Positions 26,845 through 35,252 of a stretch of DNA of 39,520 bases are shown here, one piece after another (position 1 is the stretch's first letter; every line of letters begins with the position of its first letter). This stretch comes from SAR202 cluster bacterium (GTDB lineage Bacteria; Chloroflexota; Dehalococcoidia; Lucifugimonadales; UBA6952). A model generated the notes under the pieces. It was not told the origin of the DNA. It saw nothing but the letters and a program-made list of their open reading frames with translations, and did not search any database. The DNA lies in NCBI GenBank assembly GCA_009392515.1, contig VFGE01000037.1, positions 1-39,520 on the forward strand. Direction: 5' to 3'. Position numbers and translations under genes: made by a program.

Positions 26845-27621
26845 ATGAAATATATTTATATTCTTTTATTAGTTGTCATCTTTTCATTAGGAACAGCTTG
26901 TAATAAACCTACTACTACTACTACATTGAAAATATATGCGGCTTCTTCATTAATGAATGTCCTAAACGAATTAACTGAAAACTATGAAAATAATTCGCCT
27001 CATACTATTTTGATTTCATTTGCTGGATCTTCTACATTAAGACAACAAATTGAATACGGAGCTAACCCAGATATATTTATTTCTGCAGATCAAATACAGT
27101 TTCAAAAAGCTCAAGATTTAAACTTATTAGATAAACAAATTTACAAACTCGCAGATAATAAATTAGCAATTATTACCAATAATCCTGATATCAAAACACT
27201 TAATGATATTATTCAAAACAATATAACAATCGCTGTAGGTATGAATGAAGTACCTATAGGAAATTATACTAATCAACTACTAAACAATATTAATAAAGAG
27301 ATCCAATACGTGAATAATTATTCGGATTTATTCAATAAGAATGTAGTGTCTAAAGAGCGTAATGTTAAAATGGTAGTATCAAAAGTGTTATTAAAAGAAA
27401 TAGACGTTGGTGTAGTTTATCAAACAGATTTTGAGGCTGTAATTAATAATCAAATGTATAAAATAAATATGCCTGAAAATATTAATATAATAACTTCTAT
27501 ATATGCAGGTATACTTGAACAAACCTTAAACCGTTCATTCTCAAATGAGTTTTTGGATTATATTTCAAGTAACGACACAAAGCACATATGGTTAAAACAT
27601 GGTTTTATTACCCAAGATTGA
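26845..27621 (+). CDS. modA: Molybdate ABC transporter substrate-binding lipoprotein
   Basis: This 258-residue binding protein has a lipoprotein signal (LGTAC, Cys19) followed by a threonine run and the ModA opening LKIYAASSLMNVLNELT. The ligand-contacting FAGSSTLRQQIEYGA and the ADIFISA-like NPDIFISADQ segments are clear. Later VGVVYQTDFEA matches the family's second lobe. It captures molybdate or tungstate outside the membrane for ModB. Placement next to a molybdopterin-fold NuoG is suggestive but does not prove a link. No Shine-Dalgarno is evident. Confidence 0.94.
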   Translation: MKYIYILLLVVIFSLGTACNKPTTTTTLKIYAASSLMNVLNELTENYENNSPHTILISFAGSSTLRQQIEYGANPDIFISADQIQFQKAQDLNLLDKQIYKLADNKLAIITNNPDIKTLNDIIQNNITIAVGMNEVPIGNYTNQLLNNINKEIQYVNNYSDLFNKNVVSKERNVKMVVSKVLLKEIDVGVVYQTDFEAVINNQMYKINMPENINIITSIYAGILEQTLNRSFSNEFLDYISSNDTKHIWLKHGFITQD

Positions 27622-27629
27622 TATTGTAA

Positions 27630-28421
27630 ATGAATAAAAATAAATCTATATATTTTCTAAATATTAAATATATCCCACTGATTATTTATGTTGGGTTCAT
27701 ATTATTACCTATATTGGTATTATTATTTAATGCGTTTACTAATAATAATGTTATAAATGCAATTAGTAACCCGATAGTTACTTCGGCATTGTTTTTATCA
27801 TTAATAACAAGCTTCATTGCAATAACAATAGTAATATTTATTGGTATACCTGTTGCCCATATAATTACTAAAAGTGATTCTAAATTGATTAAATACATTG
27901 ACTACACTATAGAATTACCAATTATATTGCCGCCAGTAGTTGTTGGATTTGCAATGCTTATGACATTTGGGAAAAATGGACCAGTCGGTCAATATCTTAT
28001 AGATTTTGGAATTTCGATTCCTTTTACAACTATTGCAGTAATCTTAGCTCAAATTTTCGTGGCTTTTCCCTTCTTTCTAAGATCAGTGCGACTCGGATTA
28101 AGTAATATCAATACCGATTACGAAGATATTGGTAGTAGCTTAGGATTCAACCCAATAAAGCGTTTTGTTTATATTAATTTACCACTCGCTTGGAAATCAA
28201 TAATTAATGGAGCGGCATTAGGTTGGGCACGTGCAATTTCAGAATTCGGTGCAACTTTGGTATTTGCTGGTAATCTAACTGGAGAAACCCAAACTATGCC
28301 ATTAGCTATTATTTCTACTATGGAATCAGACTTTGAATTAGGAATAACGCTATCTGCAATTCTTATTCTAATATCAACACTGGTTTTAATACTGTTAGCA
28401 AGATTAAGATACAATACCTAA
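27630..28421 (+). CDS. modB: Molybdate ABC transporter permease
   Basis: The 263-residue permease has about six helices. ELPIILPPVVVGFAMLMTFG in the middle and the EAA loop DIGSSLGFNPIKRFVYINLP are family hallmarks, as is WARAISEFGATLVFAGN. It forms the membrane channel for molybdate or tungstate with ModA, eight bases upstream. No ModC ATPase follows: the stop overlaps by four bases the stop of a gene on the opposite strand. The ATPase must be encoded elsewhere or shared with another transporter. Confidence 0.95.
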   Translation: MNKNKSIYFLNIKYIPLIIYVGFILLPILVLLFNAFTNNNVINAISNPIVTSALFLSLITSFIAITIVIFIGIPVAHIITKSDSKLIKYIDYTIELPIILPPVVVGFAMLMTFGKNGPVGQYLIDFGISIPFTTIAVILAQIFVAFPFFLRSVRLGLSNINTDYEDIGSSLGFNPIKRFVYINLPLAWKSIINGAALGWARAISEFGATLVFAGNLTGETQTMPLAIISTMESDFELGITLSAILILISTLVLILLARLRYNT

Positions 28422-28780
28422 GCATCGTATGGATCAATTGTATTAATATCGTCTTTTATCCTTCGTTTATCTCTTCTCAAGCTTAAGAAACTCATGTAAC
28501 TCATTATAGTTAGTATTAATGAAGCAATTGCATATATATATAAATCCTCTTCAGCTCCTGATTGTACTTGAAATGCAGAGTATCCACTAATTAGTATAAA
28601 AACAACCATTGAAACTCTAGGCAAAATAACAACTAATAAAGAACCGATTGCTACTCCTAAAGAAATAATAATTTCATTTTGAGGAAATTCAGTATCAGTT
28701 ATAAAATATGGAGCAATTTCCTGAATGCCTATCATTACAGCCATAAAAGCTCCTATAAATAATGTAATAAAACGAATCAT
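28418..28780 (-). CDS. Small four-helix membrane protein, unknown function
   Basis: I do not recognise this 120-residue protein. It shows four hydrophobic segments (about 3-25, 38-53, 57-70, 82-98) and a charged tail rich in Lys, Arg and Asp (LRRDKRRIKDD). The start is well supported by AAGGAG five to six bases before the ATG. It is the last gene of the leftward group behind the M19 dipeptidase (18 bases) and converges with modB. Its four-helix, short-tail shape is common to many unrelated small membrane proteins, so no role is proposed. Confidence 0.75.
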   Translation of the reverse strand: MIRFITLFIGAFMAVMIGIQEIAPYFITDTEFPQNEIIISLGVAIGSLLVVILPRVSMVVFILISGYSAFQVQSGAEEDLYIYAIASLILTIMSYMSFLSLRRDKRRIKDDINTIDPYDA

Positions 28781-28798
28781 AATAACTCCTTATATTAA

Positions 28799-29902
28799 TT
28801 ACAGTACATCTTTCATAAATACCAAGGCATTATTGCCAGCAATTTTGTATATCTCTTCATCTTTATATCCTCGTTTAATTAATCCACGGATAATGTTTTT
28901 TCCATCGGCAGGGGATTCTAAACCATCCATATATGGTGCAACAGGTGTAGCAGGACCAGTCATGTTTAATGAAGCAAAAGCAACATGGTCGCCAATCAAA
29001 GTATCGGTACCTATACCTACATGGTCTATGCCAACCAAATTGACCATATAATCGTAGTGGTCTAAAACGCATTCGATCGTTTGCTCTGGACCGTCACATA
29101 TTTGATTTGGTACAGCGGTGATACAAATTAATCCTCCATTATCTGCGCATGCTATCAATGCATCATCTTTAGTACTTCTAGATACAGGGGTTAAGGTGTG
29201 CGCAAAATTATGGCTAAATATCACTGGTTTTTCTGAGTATTGAATAGTATCTAATTTAGTTTGATGGCTTGCATGAGCTAAATCTATTATCATACCTAGT
29301 TTATTCATTCTTTCTACAACATCTATACCAAACTCACTTAACCCAGTATCGGTTCGTTCGTAGCATCCATCTCCTATATATGTTCTAAATGAGTAAGTTA
29401 AACCTGCCATTCTTATTCCCATGCTATACAATACATCAATCAGATATAATTGATTACCTATTGCCAGATGTTCAACTGTAGGGAAGAAACCTAGTTTATT
29501 AATTGAATTTGCTTCTTTTATATCATGAGGTGACTGAACTACTACAACCTCACTATTATTGTTTATATCAGTAAACATAATACCAATTTCTTCTAACATT
29601 AATTGGAAGTCTCCTGCTGAGGGATGACGTTTTGTAATATTTCCTCTGAATCCATTAGCTGTACAAACAGTTGACCATCCACCAGCTTTTGCAGCCTCAT
29701 AACCCCATGTGTATTCACCAGTGCTGAGATACTCTTGTAAACGAGTCATATCTTCCGTCATAACTATTGGATGTTCATGTAAGTCAATCATTATAACGTT
29801 ATTCATTATTTCAAGGAATCGTTCTTCTTCTTTGGGAGTTAATTCAACAATTAAAGAATTAATTCTACCAACTTGTTTTGATAATTTTAATCGTTCCTGC
29901 AT
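28799..29902 (-). CDS. M19 family (renal dipeptidase-like) metallopeptidase
   Basis: This 367-residue member of the peptidase M19/membrane dipeptidase family carries ligands at IDLAHAS and FSHNFAH for the two zinc-binding histidines, TVEHL for the bridging glutamate, and HVGIGTD near the end. The N-terminal site normally reads H-x-D but here is DLHEHP (His42, His44), a change at a metal ligand. Family enzymes cleave dipeptides and some beta-lactam-like bonds. The frame could open at TTG 29917, but AGGGGAG (29914-29908) sits five bases before ATG 29902, so I use the latter. There is no signal peptide, so a cytoplasmic location is likely. Confidence 0.88.
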   Translation of the reverse strand: MQERLKLSKQVGRINSLIVELTPKEEERFLEIMNNVIMIDLHEHPIVMTEDMTRLQEYLSTGEYTWGYEAAKAGGWSTVCTANGFRGNITKRHPSAGDFQLMLEEIGIMFTDINNNSEVVVVQSPHDIKEANSINKLGFFPTVEHLAIGNQLYLIDVLYSMGIRMAGLTYSFRTYIGDGCYERTDTGLSEFGIDVVERMNKLGMIIDLAHASHQTKLDTIQYSEKPVIFSHNFAHTLTPVSRSTKDDALIACADNGGLICITAVPNQICDGPEQTIECVLDHYDYMVNLVGIDHVGIGTDTLIGDHVAFASLNMTGPATPVAPYMDGLESPADGKNIIRGLIKRGYKDEEIYKIAGNNALVFMKDVL

Positions 29903-29907
29903 AATAT

Positions 29908-29914
29908 CTCCCCT
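29908..29914 (-). promoter_or_regulatory. Shine-Dalgarno fixing the dipeptidase start
   Basis: AGGGGAG on the minus strand lies five bases before ATG 29902 and inside the longer frame that begins at TTG 29917, so the shorter start is preferred. Confidence 0.8.
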
Positions 29915-29920
29915 CAATAA

Positions 29921-30448
29921 TTAATGAGTACCTTCTCTAACTAACAGCGGATCCATTCCTTGCATACCTCTCAAAAAATTCATTTCGCCTCGGTGTCCAT
30001 TAAAATGGCCTAACATATGTAGGGAGATGGATTCATCGATTTGTTCTGTGCCATTTCGAGCTTTTACCTCTTTTGAAAGATCTTCATCAGTTAGTTGATC
30101 TAATAATTCAGCGGTAGAATCCCAAACAAGTTCTTGATATTTGATAAAGTTTTCCATACTAGTGATAGTAACTTTTTGTGCATCATCATCAGATTGACCG
30201 TTACCATTACCATCAAATGGTAAACCAGTTTTTTGGGCCCATTCTTCATTCCAGATAGGTTCAGTTTCTTTAATTCTCACATTAACAATCATGTCTTCAA
30301 CTCTAGTTGTGTGCCATAGACACCATGCTATTGAATGACTGCCAAAATCAGGTACAAAGTGTATTTGTTCGTTCGTACCATTACAAGCATCTCGTAAAGC
30401 TCTGTGGACAAATGCAAGACTCCATTTTATATGTTCTATTCTACTCAT
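29921..30448 (-). CDS. DinB-fold (DinB/YfiT superfamily) protein
   Basis: The likely protein is 175 residues, starting MSRIEHIKW. The DinB four-helix-bundle metal triad is visible as His46 ([11 protein letters not shown]) and His148 and His152 ([11 protein letters not shown]). DinB-fold proteins bind a metal and include thiol-dependent transferases such as mycothiol- or bacillithiol-using enzymes and DNA-damage-induced proteins; which applies here is unclear. The frame extends 22 codons upstream, but AAGGAGAG (30461-30454) sits five bases before ATG 30448, which also overlaps the upstream stop by 8 bases. It lies between the DUF255 gene and the dipeptidase in one apparent operon. Confidence 0.85.
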   Translation of the reverse strand: MSRIEHIKWSLAFVHRALRDACNGTNEQIHFVPDFGSHSIAWCLWHTTRVEDMIVNVRIKETEPIWNEEWAQKTGLPFDGNGNGQSDDDAQKVTITSMENFIKYQELVWDSTAELLDQLTDEDLSKEVKARNGTEQIDESISLHMLGHFNGHRGEMNFLRGMQGMDPLLVREGTH

Positions 30449-32543
30449 TAAAACTCTCCTTAATATAAATCCATTCATTAGAGATTTTATCATATGGTTT
30501 TGATATTTTATCAATAAGCTTTCCCAAGTCGGTTAATGGTTCATCGCAAATGAAATTGCTACAATAATACCCTGTAATGTTATGATCTACTATAGTTTTC
30601 CCTGTATATAATGGGTTTTCCTGTAAATTCGGTAATTCAAATTGATTTATACCAGAAATTAAAAGATAAGGATGGAAAAATTGATTTAGATCTGATGCTA
30701 AACTTAAAATCTGAGTCGAGCGTTTTGAAAATTTTGGGTAAGAAATAATTAATTCATTAGGTTTTTGTTGTGTTGCATTAATATAAGAGAGCCAGTTGGT
30801 AAATGATAATGAAGATTTATCGATTAAATCAATAACAGATGTAATATTTAATTCAGATATTGTTTTATAAGATTCATTGTTGAACATTATTGAAAGTTTA
30901 TTTAATACGATAGAAGACATTGAATGAGCTGATGGAATGACTCCATCATGCGAGTCTCTTGGCCTAAATATTAAATCCTTTTGAATATTCGAGGTGTCAT
31001 AAAAACGACTAGATTCCTTATCCCAGAATAGTTCTATCATAGTTGCTGAGAGACTTCTTGCTTTTTCAATCCAAATATAGTCTAGAGTTATTGAATGAAG
31101 GGTAATGAGAGTATCTAATATATAGACATAATCTTCTAAATATCCATACGAATTCGAAAAATTGTCTGTATGAATTAAAAGATTATCTTTCATAAGATTA
31201 GTTAAAATATATTCTGTATTTTTAATTGCAATATCAAGATAACGTGTGCCGAGAAAAATCGATGCTTTTGCAAAACTTTTGGCCATCATAGCATTCCATG
31301 ATGTTATGATTTTAGTATCTGTAGATGGCTTTACACGTTTATTTCTTTGCTGGTACAAAAGATACCTACATTCTTCTATAATACTTGAGAGATTTTCTGG
31401 CGCGATGTTAAGTTTAGTTGATAACTCATAATGGTCTTGTTGTATGTGTAAAATATTGGTACCTTCGAAATTTCCATTCTTTTGAACCCCATAATATTCA
31501 CAAAATATTTTACTGTTATCTTTGCCTAATATTTTTTCTATTTCATCTAATTGCCAAGTGAAATATTTTCCCTCAACGCCCTCTGAATCAGCATCTTGGC
31601 TAGAATAAAATTCACATGAATCGCCTGTCATTTCTAATATTATATAATCTAAGGTTTCTTTAACTATTCTTAAGTATTGTGTGTTTTTTGTGATTTTATA
31701 TGCATCAACATATACTGAAGATATTAGGGCATTGTCATATAACATTTTTTCAAAATGAGGTACAAGCCAAAATGCATCAGTGGAATATCTATGAAACCCA
31801 CCACCAAGTTGATCGTAAATCCCCCCACAAGCCATACCATTCAGTGTCTGGAGAACCATATCTAAACAATCATGATTTTTTGTCGAATAAAAGATTTCTA
31901 GCAAATAATTCAAAATAGTTGGTTGAGGAAATTTAGGAGCTGCTCCAAAACCACCATAATTTTTGTCATAGTGATTTCGGATTTGAACTATAGACGTATC
32001 AATGACATTTTGAATATCTATTGAATTGAATTGGATATTATCGTTTTCAAAACTTATATGGTTGGTTAATTTGTCTGCCAGGGGTGCTATTTCATCATAT
32101 TTATTATAAAAAGCATTTTTCATAGCTTCTAAGACTTGTTTAAAACTCGGCATGCCATGGCGTGGTTCAAATGGGAAATAGGTACCAGAAAAGAAAGGTT
32201 TTTTATCTGGTGTCAAGAACACAGTCATGGGCCATCCACCATGGCCATTTTGTGCTAATACAGCTTGCATATATATATTATCAATATCAGGTCTTTCTTC
32301 ACGATCAACCTTAATATTAATAAAATATTTATTCATCAATTCGGCAGTTTCAATATCTTCAAAACTTTCCTTTTCCATAACATGGCACCAATGACACGAA
32401 GAATAACCTATACTGAGCAATATAGGCTTATTTTGACTTTTTGAGGCTTCTAAAGACTCCTCTCCCCATGGATACCAGTCGACAGGATTTTCAGAATGTT
32501 GTAATAAATAGGGACTTGTTTGATTTGCTAATCTATTTGGCAT
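30441..32543 (-). CDS. Thioredoxin-domain protein of the DUF255/YyaL (SPATA20) family
   Basis: The 700-residue protein opens with the family's [14 protein letters not shown] and [11 protein letters not shown], then a thioredoxin-like domain with Cys50 and Cys53 in [14 protein letters not shown]. The [20 protein letters not shown] segment follows, and a long helical (alpha/alpha)6-barrel region resembling glycoside hydrolases and epimerases, including [17 protein letters not shown]. The family is widespread, and its biochemical role is not settled. There is no signal peptide, so it is cytoplasmic. It is the first gene of the leftward operon and diverges from selD across a 94-base gap. Length and motifs are normal. 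Confidence 0.95.
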   Translation of the reverse strand: MPNRLANQTSPYLLQHSENPVDWYPWGEESLEASKSQNKPILLSIGYSSCHWCHVMEKESFEDIETAELMNKYFINIKVDREERPDIDNIYMQAVLAQNGHGGWPMTVFLTPDKKPFFSGTYFPFEPRHGMPSFKQVLEAMKNAFYNKYDEIAPLADKLTNHISFENDNIQFNSIDIQNVIDTSIVQIRNHYDKNYGGFGAAPKFPQPTILNYLLEIFYSTKNHDCLDMVLQTLNGMACGGIYDQLGGGFHRYSTDAFWLVPHFEKMLYDNALISSVYVDAYKITKNTQYLRIVKETLDYIILEMTGDSCEFYSSQDADSEGVEGKYFTWQLDEIEKILGKDNSKIFCEYYGVQKNGNFEGTNILHIQQDHYELSTKLNIAPENLSSIIEECRYLLYQQRNKRVKPSTDTKIITSWNAMMAKSFAKASIFLGTRYLDIAIKNTEYILTNLMKDNLLIHTDNFSNSYGYLEDYVYILDTLITLHSITLDYIWIEKARSLSATMIELFWDKESSRFYDTSNIQKDLIFRPRDSHDGVIPSAHSMSSIVLNKLSIMFNNESYKTISELNITSVIDLIDKSSLSFTNWLSYINATQQKPNELIISYPKFSKRSTQILSLASDLNQFFHPYLLISGINQFELPNLQENPLYTGKTIVDHNITGYYCSNFICDEPLTDLGKLIDKISKPYDKISNEWIYIKESFNE
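30454..30461 (-). promoter_or_regulatory. Shine-Dalgarno fixing the DinB-fold gene start
   Basis: AAGGAGAG lies five bases before ATG 30448 within the end of the DUF255 gene, and argues against the in-frame upstream start at 30514. Confidence 0.8.
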
Positions 32544-32574
32544 AACAATAAAACACTTTATACAAATATAATTT

Positions 32575-32599
32575 TCTAGTATTCTTAGTATATACTAGA
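32575..32599. promoter_or_regulatory. Inverted repeat with -10-like core between the DUF255 gene and selD
   Basis: TCTAGTAT (32575-32582) and ATACTAGA (32592-32599) form a perfect 8-bp inverted repeat with a 9-base spacer. TATACT (32591-32596), a good -10 for selD, lies within the right arm. It could be an operator controlling the divergent pair; the -35 is not clear. Confidence 0.35.
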
Positions 32600-32637
32600 C
32601 TTATTTTTGAAACATTCATTTTTGAGGAATTGAATAT

Positions 32638-33690
32638 ATGAAATATGATGATTCGGCAAAATTAACGCATATGTCTCATTGCGCTGGTTGAGCTGCAAAA
32701 TTCAGTCCAAGTGACTTGGAGCAAGTTTTGCTTCATATACCACAATCTAAACATTCATCCCTATTAGTAGGAATGGAAAATAACGATGATGCTGCTGTTT
32801 ATAAATTGACAGAAGAAACAGCTATAGTTAAGTCTTTAGATTTTTTCCCTCCAATAGTAGACGATCCTTACTACTTTGGTTCAATTGCAGTAACAAATGC
32901 ATTAAGTGATATCTATAGTATGGGCGCTACTCCACTTGTAGGTTTAAATATTGCATGTTTTCCTAAAACTATGTCTAAGGATATTATTGGCAAAATTCTC
33001 CTTGGCGGATATGAAAAAGCCAATGAAGCCGGTGTTGTAATTGCAGGAGGGCATACCATAGATGACCCTGAACCCAAATATGGTTTAGAAATAACAGGCA
33101 TTATTAAACCTGGTAATGAAATCACTAATAATAATGCTAAGTCTGGGGATAAGTTAATTCTAACCAAGCCTCTTGGAACCGGAATTATTACGACTTCAAT
33201 GAAAAATGGCAAACTAAAAAATGATAGTTCAGTGATATTAAATGCTATTAATGTAATGAATACTCTTAATAGGGATGCTTCCATAGTTATGACACAAACG
33301 GGAGTTAATAGTGCAACTGACATAACTGGTTTTGGATTGTTAGGCCATCTATATAACATGCTTAAATCAAGCAACAAATCTGCTAAGCTTATATATAATT
33401 CTATCCCTATAATAAAAGGAGCAATCGAGTTAGTTAAAGAAAATACTCCTGGTGGAACAGTAAGTAATAAACAATCACTTGAAGAACATATAATCTTTGA
33501 TGAATCTATACATAATGATGAACAAATCTTATTATATGATGCCCAAACTTCAGGAGGATTACTTATAAGCGTTTCATCTAATAAAGCAGAACAACTGATT
33601 TTAGAAATGGTAAATTATAATATAGACGCTAAAATAATCGGTGAAGTAATAGATAAGGATACAAAATCTTCAAAGATAATTGTGGGTTAA
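32638..33690 (+). CDS. selD: Selenide, water dikinase (SelD), selenocysteine-containing
   Basis: SelD makes selenophosphate from selenide and ATP for selenocysteine and selenouridine synthesis. Reading from ATG 32638 (GAGGA at 32624-32628, nine bases upstream) gives 350 codons with one in-frame TGA at codon 18. The context SHCAG-U-AAKFSP aligns with E. coli SHGAG-C17-GCK20, so Sec18 takes the catalytic Cys17 position and Lys21 the essential lysine. Later motifs are intact: ENNDDAAVYKL, SIAVTNALSDIYSMGATP and AGGHTIDDPEPKYG. The open frame after TGA (first start TTG 32716) would lack the active site. The JAMM peptidase gene follows after one base. Confidence 0.94.
32689..32691 (+). other. selD: In-frame UGA read as selenocysteine (Sec18 of SelD)
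   Basis: This TGA interrupts an otherwise perfect SelD N-terminus exactly where the family has Cys or Sec, three residues before the conserved lysine. Sec at this position is known in SelD of other bacteria such as Haemophilus influenzae. Confidence 0.92.
32695..32731 (+). promoter_or_regulatory. Bacterial SECIS hairpin in selD
   Basis: The lower stem GCAAAA (32695-32700) pairs with TTTTGC (32726-32731). An internal loop of five bases per side follows, and the upper stem TCCAAG (32706-32711) pairs with CTTGGA (32715-32720) around the loop TGA (or GTGAC if the top pair opens). The apical loop lies 20 bases after the UGA, in the distance range described for bacterial SECIS elements, with a G at the loop's start in the open form. 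It would recruit SelB with Sec-tRNA. Confidence 0.8.
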
Positions 33691-33691
33691 A

Positions 33692-34117
33692 ATGAAAAAA
33701 ATACACGTTCAAATTGAAATTATAGATGAAATGATCAAACATTCAATAGAAGAAAACCCTAACGAATGCTGCGGACTAATCGGAATTAACTCCAATCAAG
33801 CACAAAATGTTTTTAAAATGACTAATATTGATAAAAGTCCATATCGATACAGAATGGATCCCAAAGAACTATTAGACACACTAACCGAAATCGAAACTGA
33901 CAGTGGTAAATTATATGCTATTTACCACTCCCATACACATTCAGAAGCATATCCATCAGCAACTGACGTACGTATAGCAACATGGCCTGATGGTACATCT
34001 GTATGGCCTGAAGTCTACTACTTTCTTGTTACTCTACAAGATATTACTAATCCAAATGTTAGAGCATTTGAAATAAATGATGGGGAAATATCAGAAGTTG
34101 ATATAATTAAGAAGTAG
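33692..34117 (+). CDS. JAMM/MPN+ metallopeptidase (M67 family)
   Basis: This 141-residue stand-alone JAMM domain has the complete zinc site: Glu25 in NECCGLIG, His79 and His81 in YHSH, then Ser89 and Asp92 (H-S-H-x7-S-x2-D). Prokaryotic members cut isopeptide or C-terminal extensions of ubiquitin-like sulfur carriers (ThiS/MoaD-like) in sulfur-transfer pathways. Such a partner is not in the window. The start is ATG 33692, one base after the selD stop, so the two are probably co-translated, which hints at a link to selenium or sulfur handling. The longer frame from TTG 33680 is less likely. The 3' end overlaps the convergent leuB by 11 bases. Confidence 0.9.
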   Translation: MKKIHVQIEIIDEMIKHSIEENPNECCGLIGINSNQAQNVFKMTNIDKSPYRYRMDPKELLDTLTEIETDSGKLYAIYHSHTHSEAYPSATDVRIATWPDGTSVWPEVYYFLVTLQDITNPNVRAFEINDGEISEVDIIKK

Positions 34118-35210
34118 TTGCTAATTGAATTATTTTATTTGCTAATTCTTCTGTAGTTACAATCTGCTCTTCTTCTTTCCCTATATCTGCAGTTCTATAT
34201 CCTTGTGCTAATACTGCATCAACAGCATCTTCGATCTTTCTCGCTTCCTCGGGAAGACCTAAAGAATACCTCAATAATAGTGCAACACTCAAAATTGTTG
34301 CAATTGGATTAGCTTTTCCTTGTCCTGCAATATCTGGAGCAGTGCCATGAATTGGTTCGTATAATCCTTTTGCTTTTATTGACCCATCTGCTGAAGGTAT
34401 ACCTGACAAGCTCGCAGAAGGCAGCATCCCGAGAGATCCAGCTAGGACTGAGCCTTCGTCAGATAATATGTCTCCAAAAGTATTTTCCATTACCATCACA
34501 TCAAATTGACGAGGGTTTTGAATTAATTGCATAGTACAACTATCTACAAGTTGGTGTTCTAATTTTACGTCTGGGTATTCAGCACTAAGTTCAATAGCTA
34601 TTTGACGCCATAATCTTGAACTTTCTAAAACATTTGCTTTATCAACAGAGGTTAATTTTTTATTTCGTCCTCTTGCTAACTCAAAACCTACTCGTAATAT
34701 CCGCGTGATTTCCTTTTCAGTATATTTAAGTGTATCTACAGCTACTCTACCTCTTGAATTAGTCCATTGTTTTTTCGGTTTTCCAAAATATAGACCTCCA
34801 GTTAGTTCTCGAATCATTATCAAATCTATATCATCAACGAGTTCTGATTTTAAAGGTATAGAATCTTTCAAAAAAGAATATGATTTAACAGGTCTTATAT
34901 TTGCGTAAACTCCAAGAGCTTTTCTAATAGCTAAAAGTCCATCTTCTGGTCTCACTTTTGCGGTGGGATCGTCCCATTTTGGCCCACCAACTGCTCCAAA
35001 CAAGATAGCATCAGCTTTGCTACTTTTTTCCGCAGTTTCTGGTTTTAGGGCCACACCATAACTATCTATTGCAGCACCACCAATTATATCCTGTTCAAAG
35101 TTAAATGTATGACCGGATTTCTTTGATATTGCATCAAGTAATTTGACACCTTGTTCGACGACTTCTGGGCCAATTCCATCGCCAGGTAATACCATAACAT
35201 CGAATTTCAC
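34107..35210 (-). CDS. leuB: 3-isopropylmalate dehydrogenase
   Basis: The 367-residue enzyme oxidises and decarboxylates 3-isopropylmalate with NAD in leucine synthesis. The opening VLPGDGIGPEVVEQGVKLL and the LeuB-specific substrate loop MIRELTGGLYFGKPK are clear. MENTFGDILSDEGSVLAGSL and EPIHGTAPDIAGQGKANP complete the family signature, and a leucine-type rather than isocitrate-type loop is present. The start is GTG 35210, seven bases after GGAG. The other leucine genes are not in the window, so leuB stands alone between selD-JAMM and the metallopeptidase gene. Confidence 0.97.
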   Translation of the reverse strand: MKFDVMVLPGDGIGPEVVEQGVKLLDAISKKSGHTFNFEQDIIGGAAIDSYGVALKPETAEKSSKADAILFGAVGGPKWDDPTAKVRPEDGLLAIRKALGVYANIRPVKSYSFLKDSIPLKSELVDDIDLIMIRELTGGLYFGKPKKQWTNSRGRVAVDTLKYTEKEITRILRVGFELARGRNKKLTSVDKANVLESSRLWRQIAIELSAEYPDVKLEHQLVDSCTMQLIQNPRQFDVMVMENTFGDILSDEGSVLAGSLGMLPSASLSGIPSADGSIKAKGLYEPIHGTAPDIAGQGKANPIATILSVALLLRYSLGLPEEARKIEDAVDAVLAQGYRTADIGKEEEQIVTTEELANKIIQLATTS

Positions 35211-35252
35211 GTAGTTCTCCTTTAAAATAATTATAGAAATTTGTATGTAAAT

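Noticed and set aside
26908-26925. Triplet repeat at the start of modA as a slippage or phase-variation tract
   Set aside because: It encodes a threonine run in the linker after the lipobox; length change would be in multiples of three and would not switch the frame.
29903-29917. Dipeptidase start at TTG 29917
   Set aside because: A strong Shine-Dalgarno lies between this codon and ATG 29902, so it would be inside the coding region.
30449-30514. DinB-fold protein start at 30514
   Set aside because: The extra 22 residues lie inside the DUF255 gene, and AAGGAGAG immediately precedes ATG 30448, where the family homology begins.
32689-32691. TGA as a nonsense mutation or sequencing error in selD
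   Set aside because: The TGA sits exactly at the known Sec/Cys site, the frame is clean on both sides, and a SECIS-like hairpin follows.
32716-33690. SelD beginning at TTG 32716
   Set aside because: It would remove the catalytic Sec/Cys and Lys that are encoded in frame just upstream. The ATG at 32638 has a Shine-Dalgarno, and the intervening TGA fits selenocysteine.
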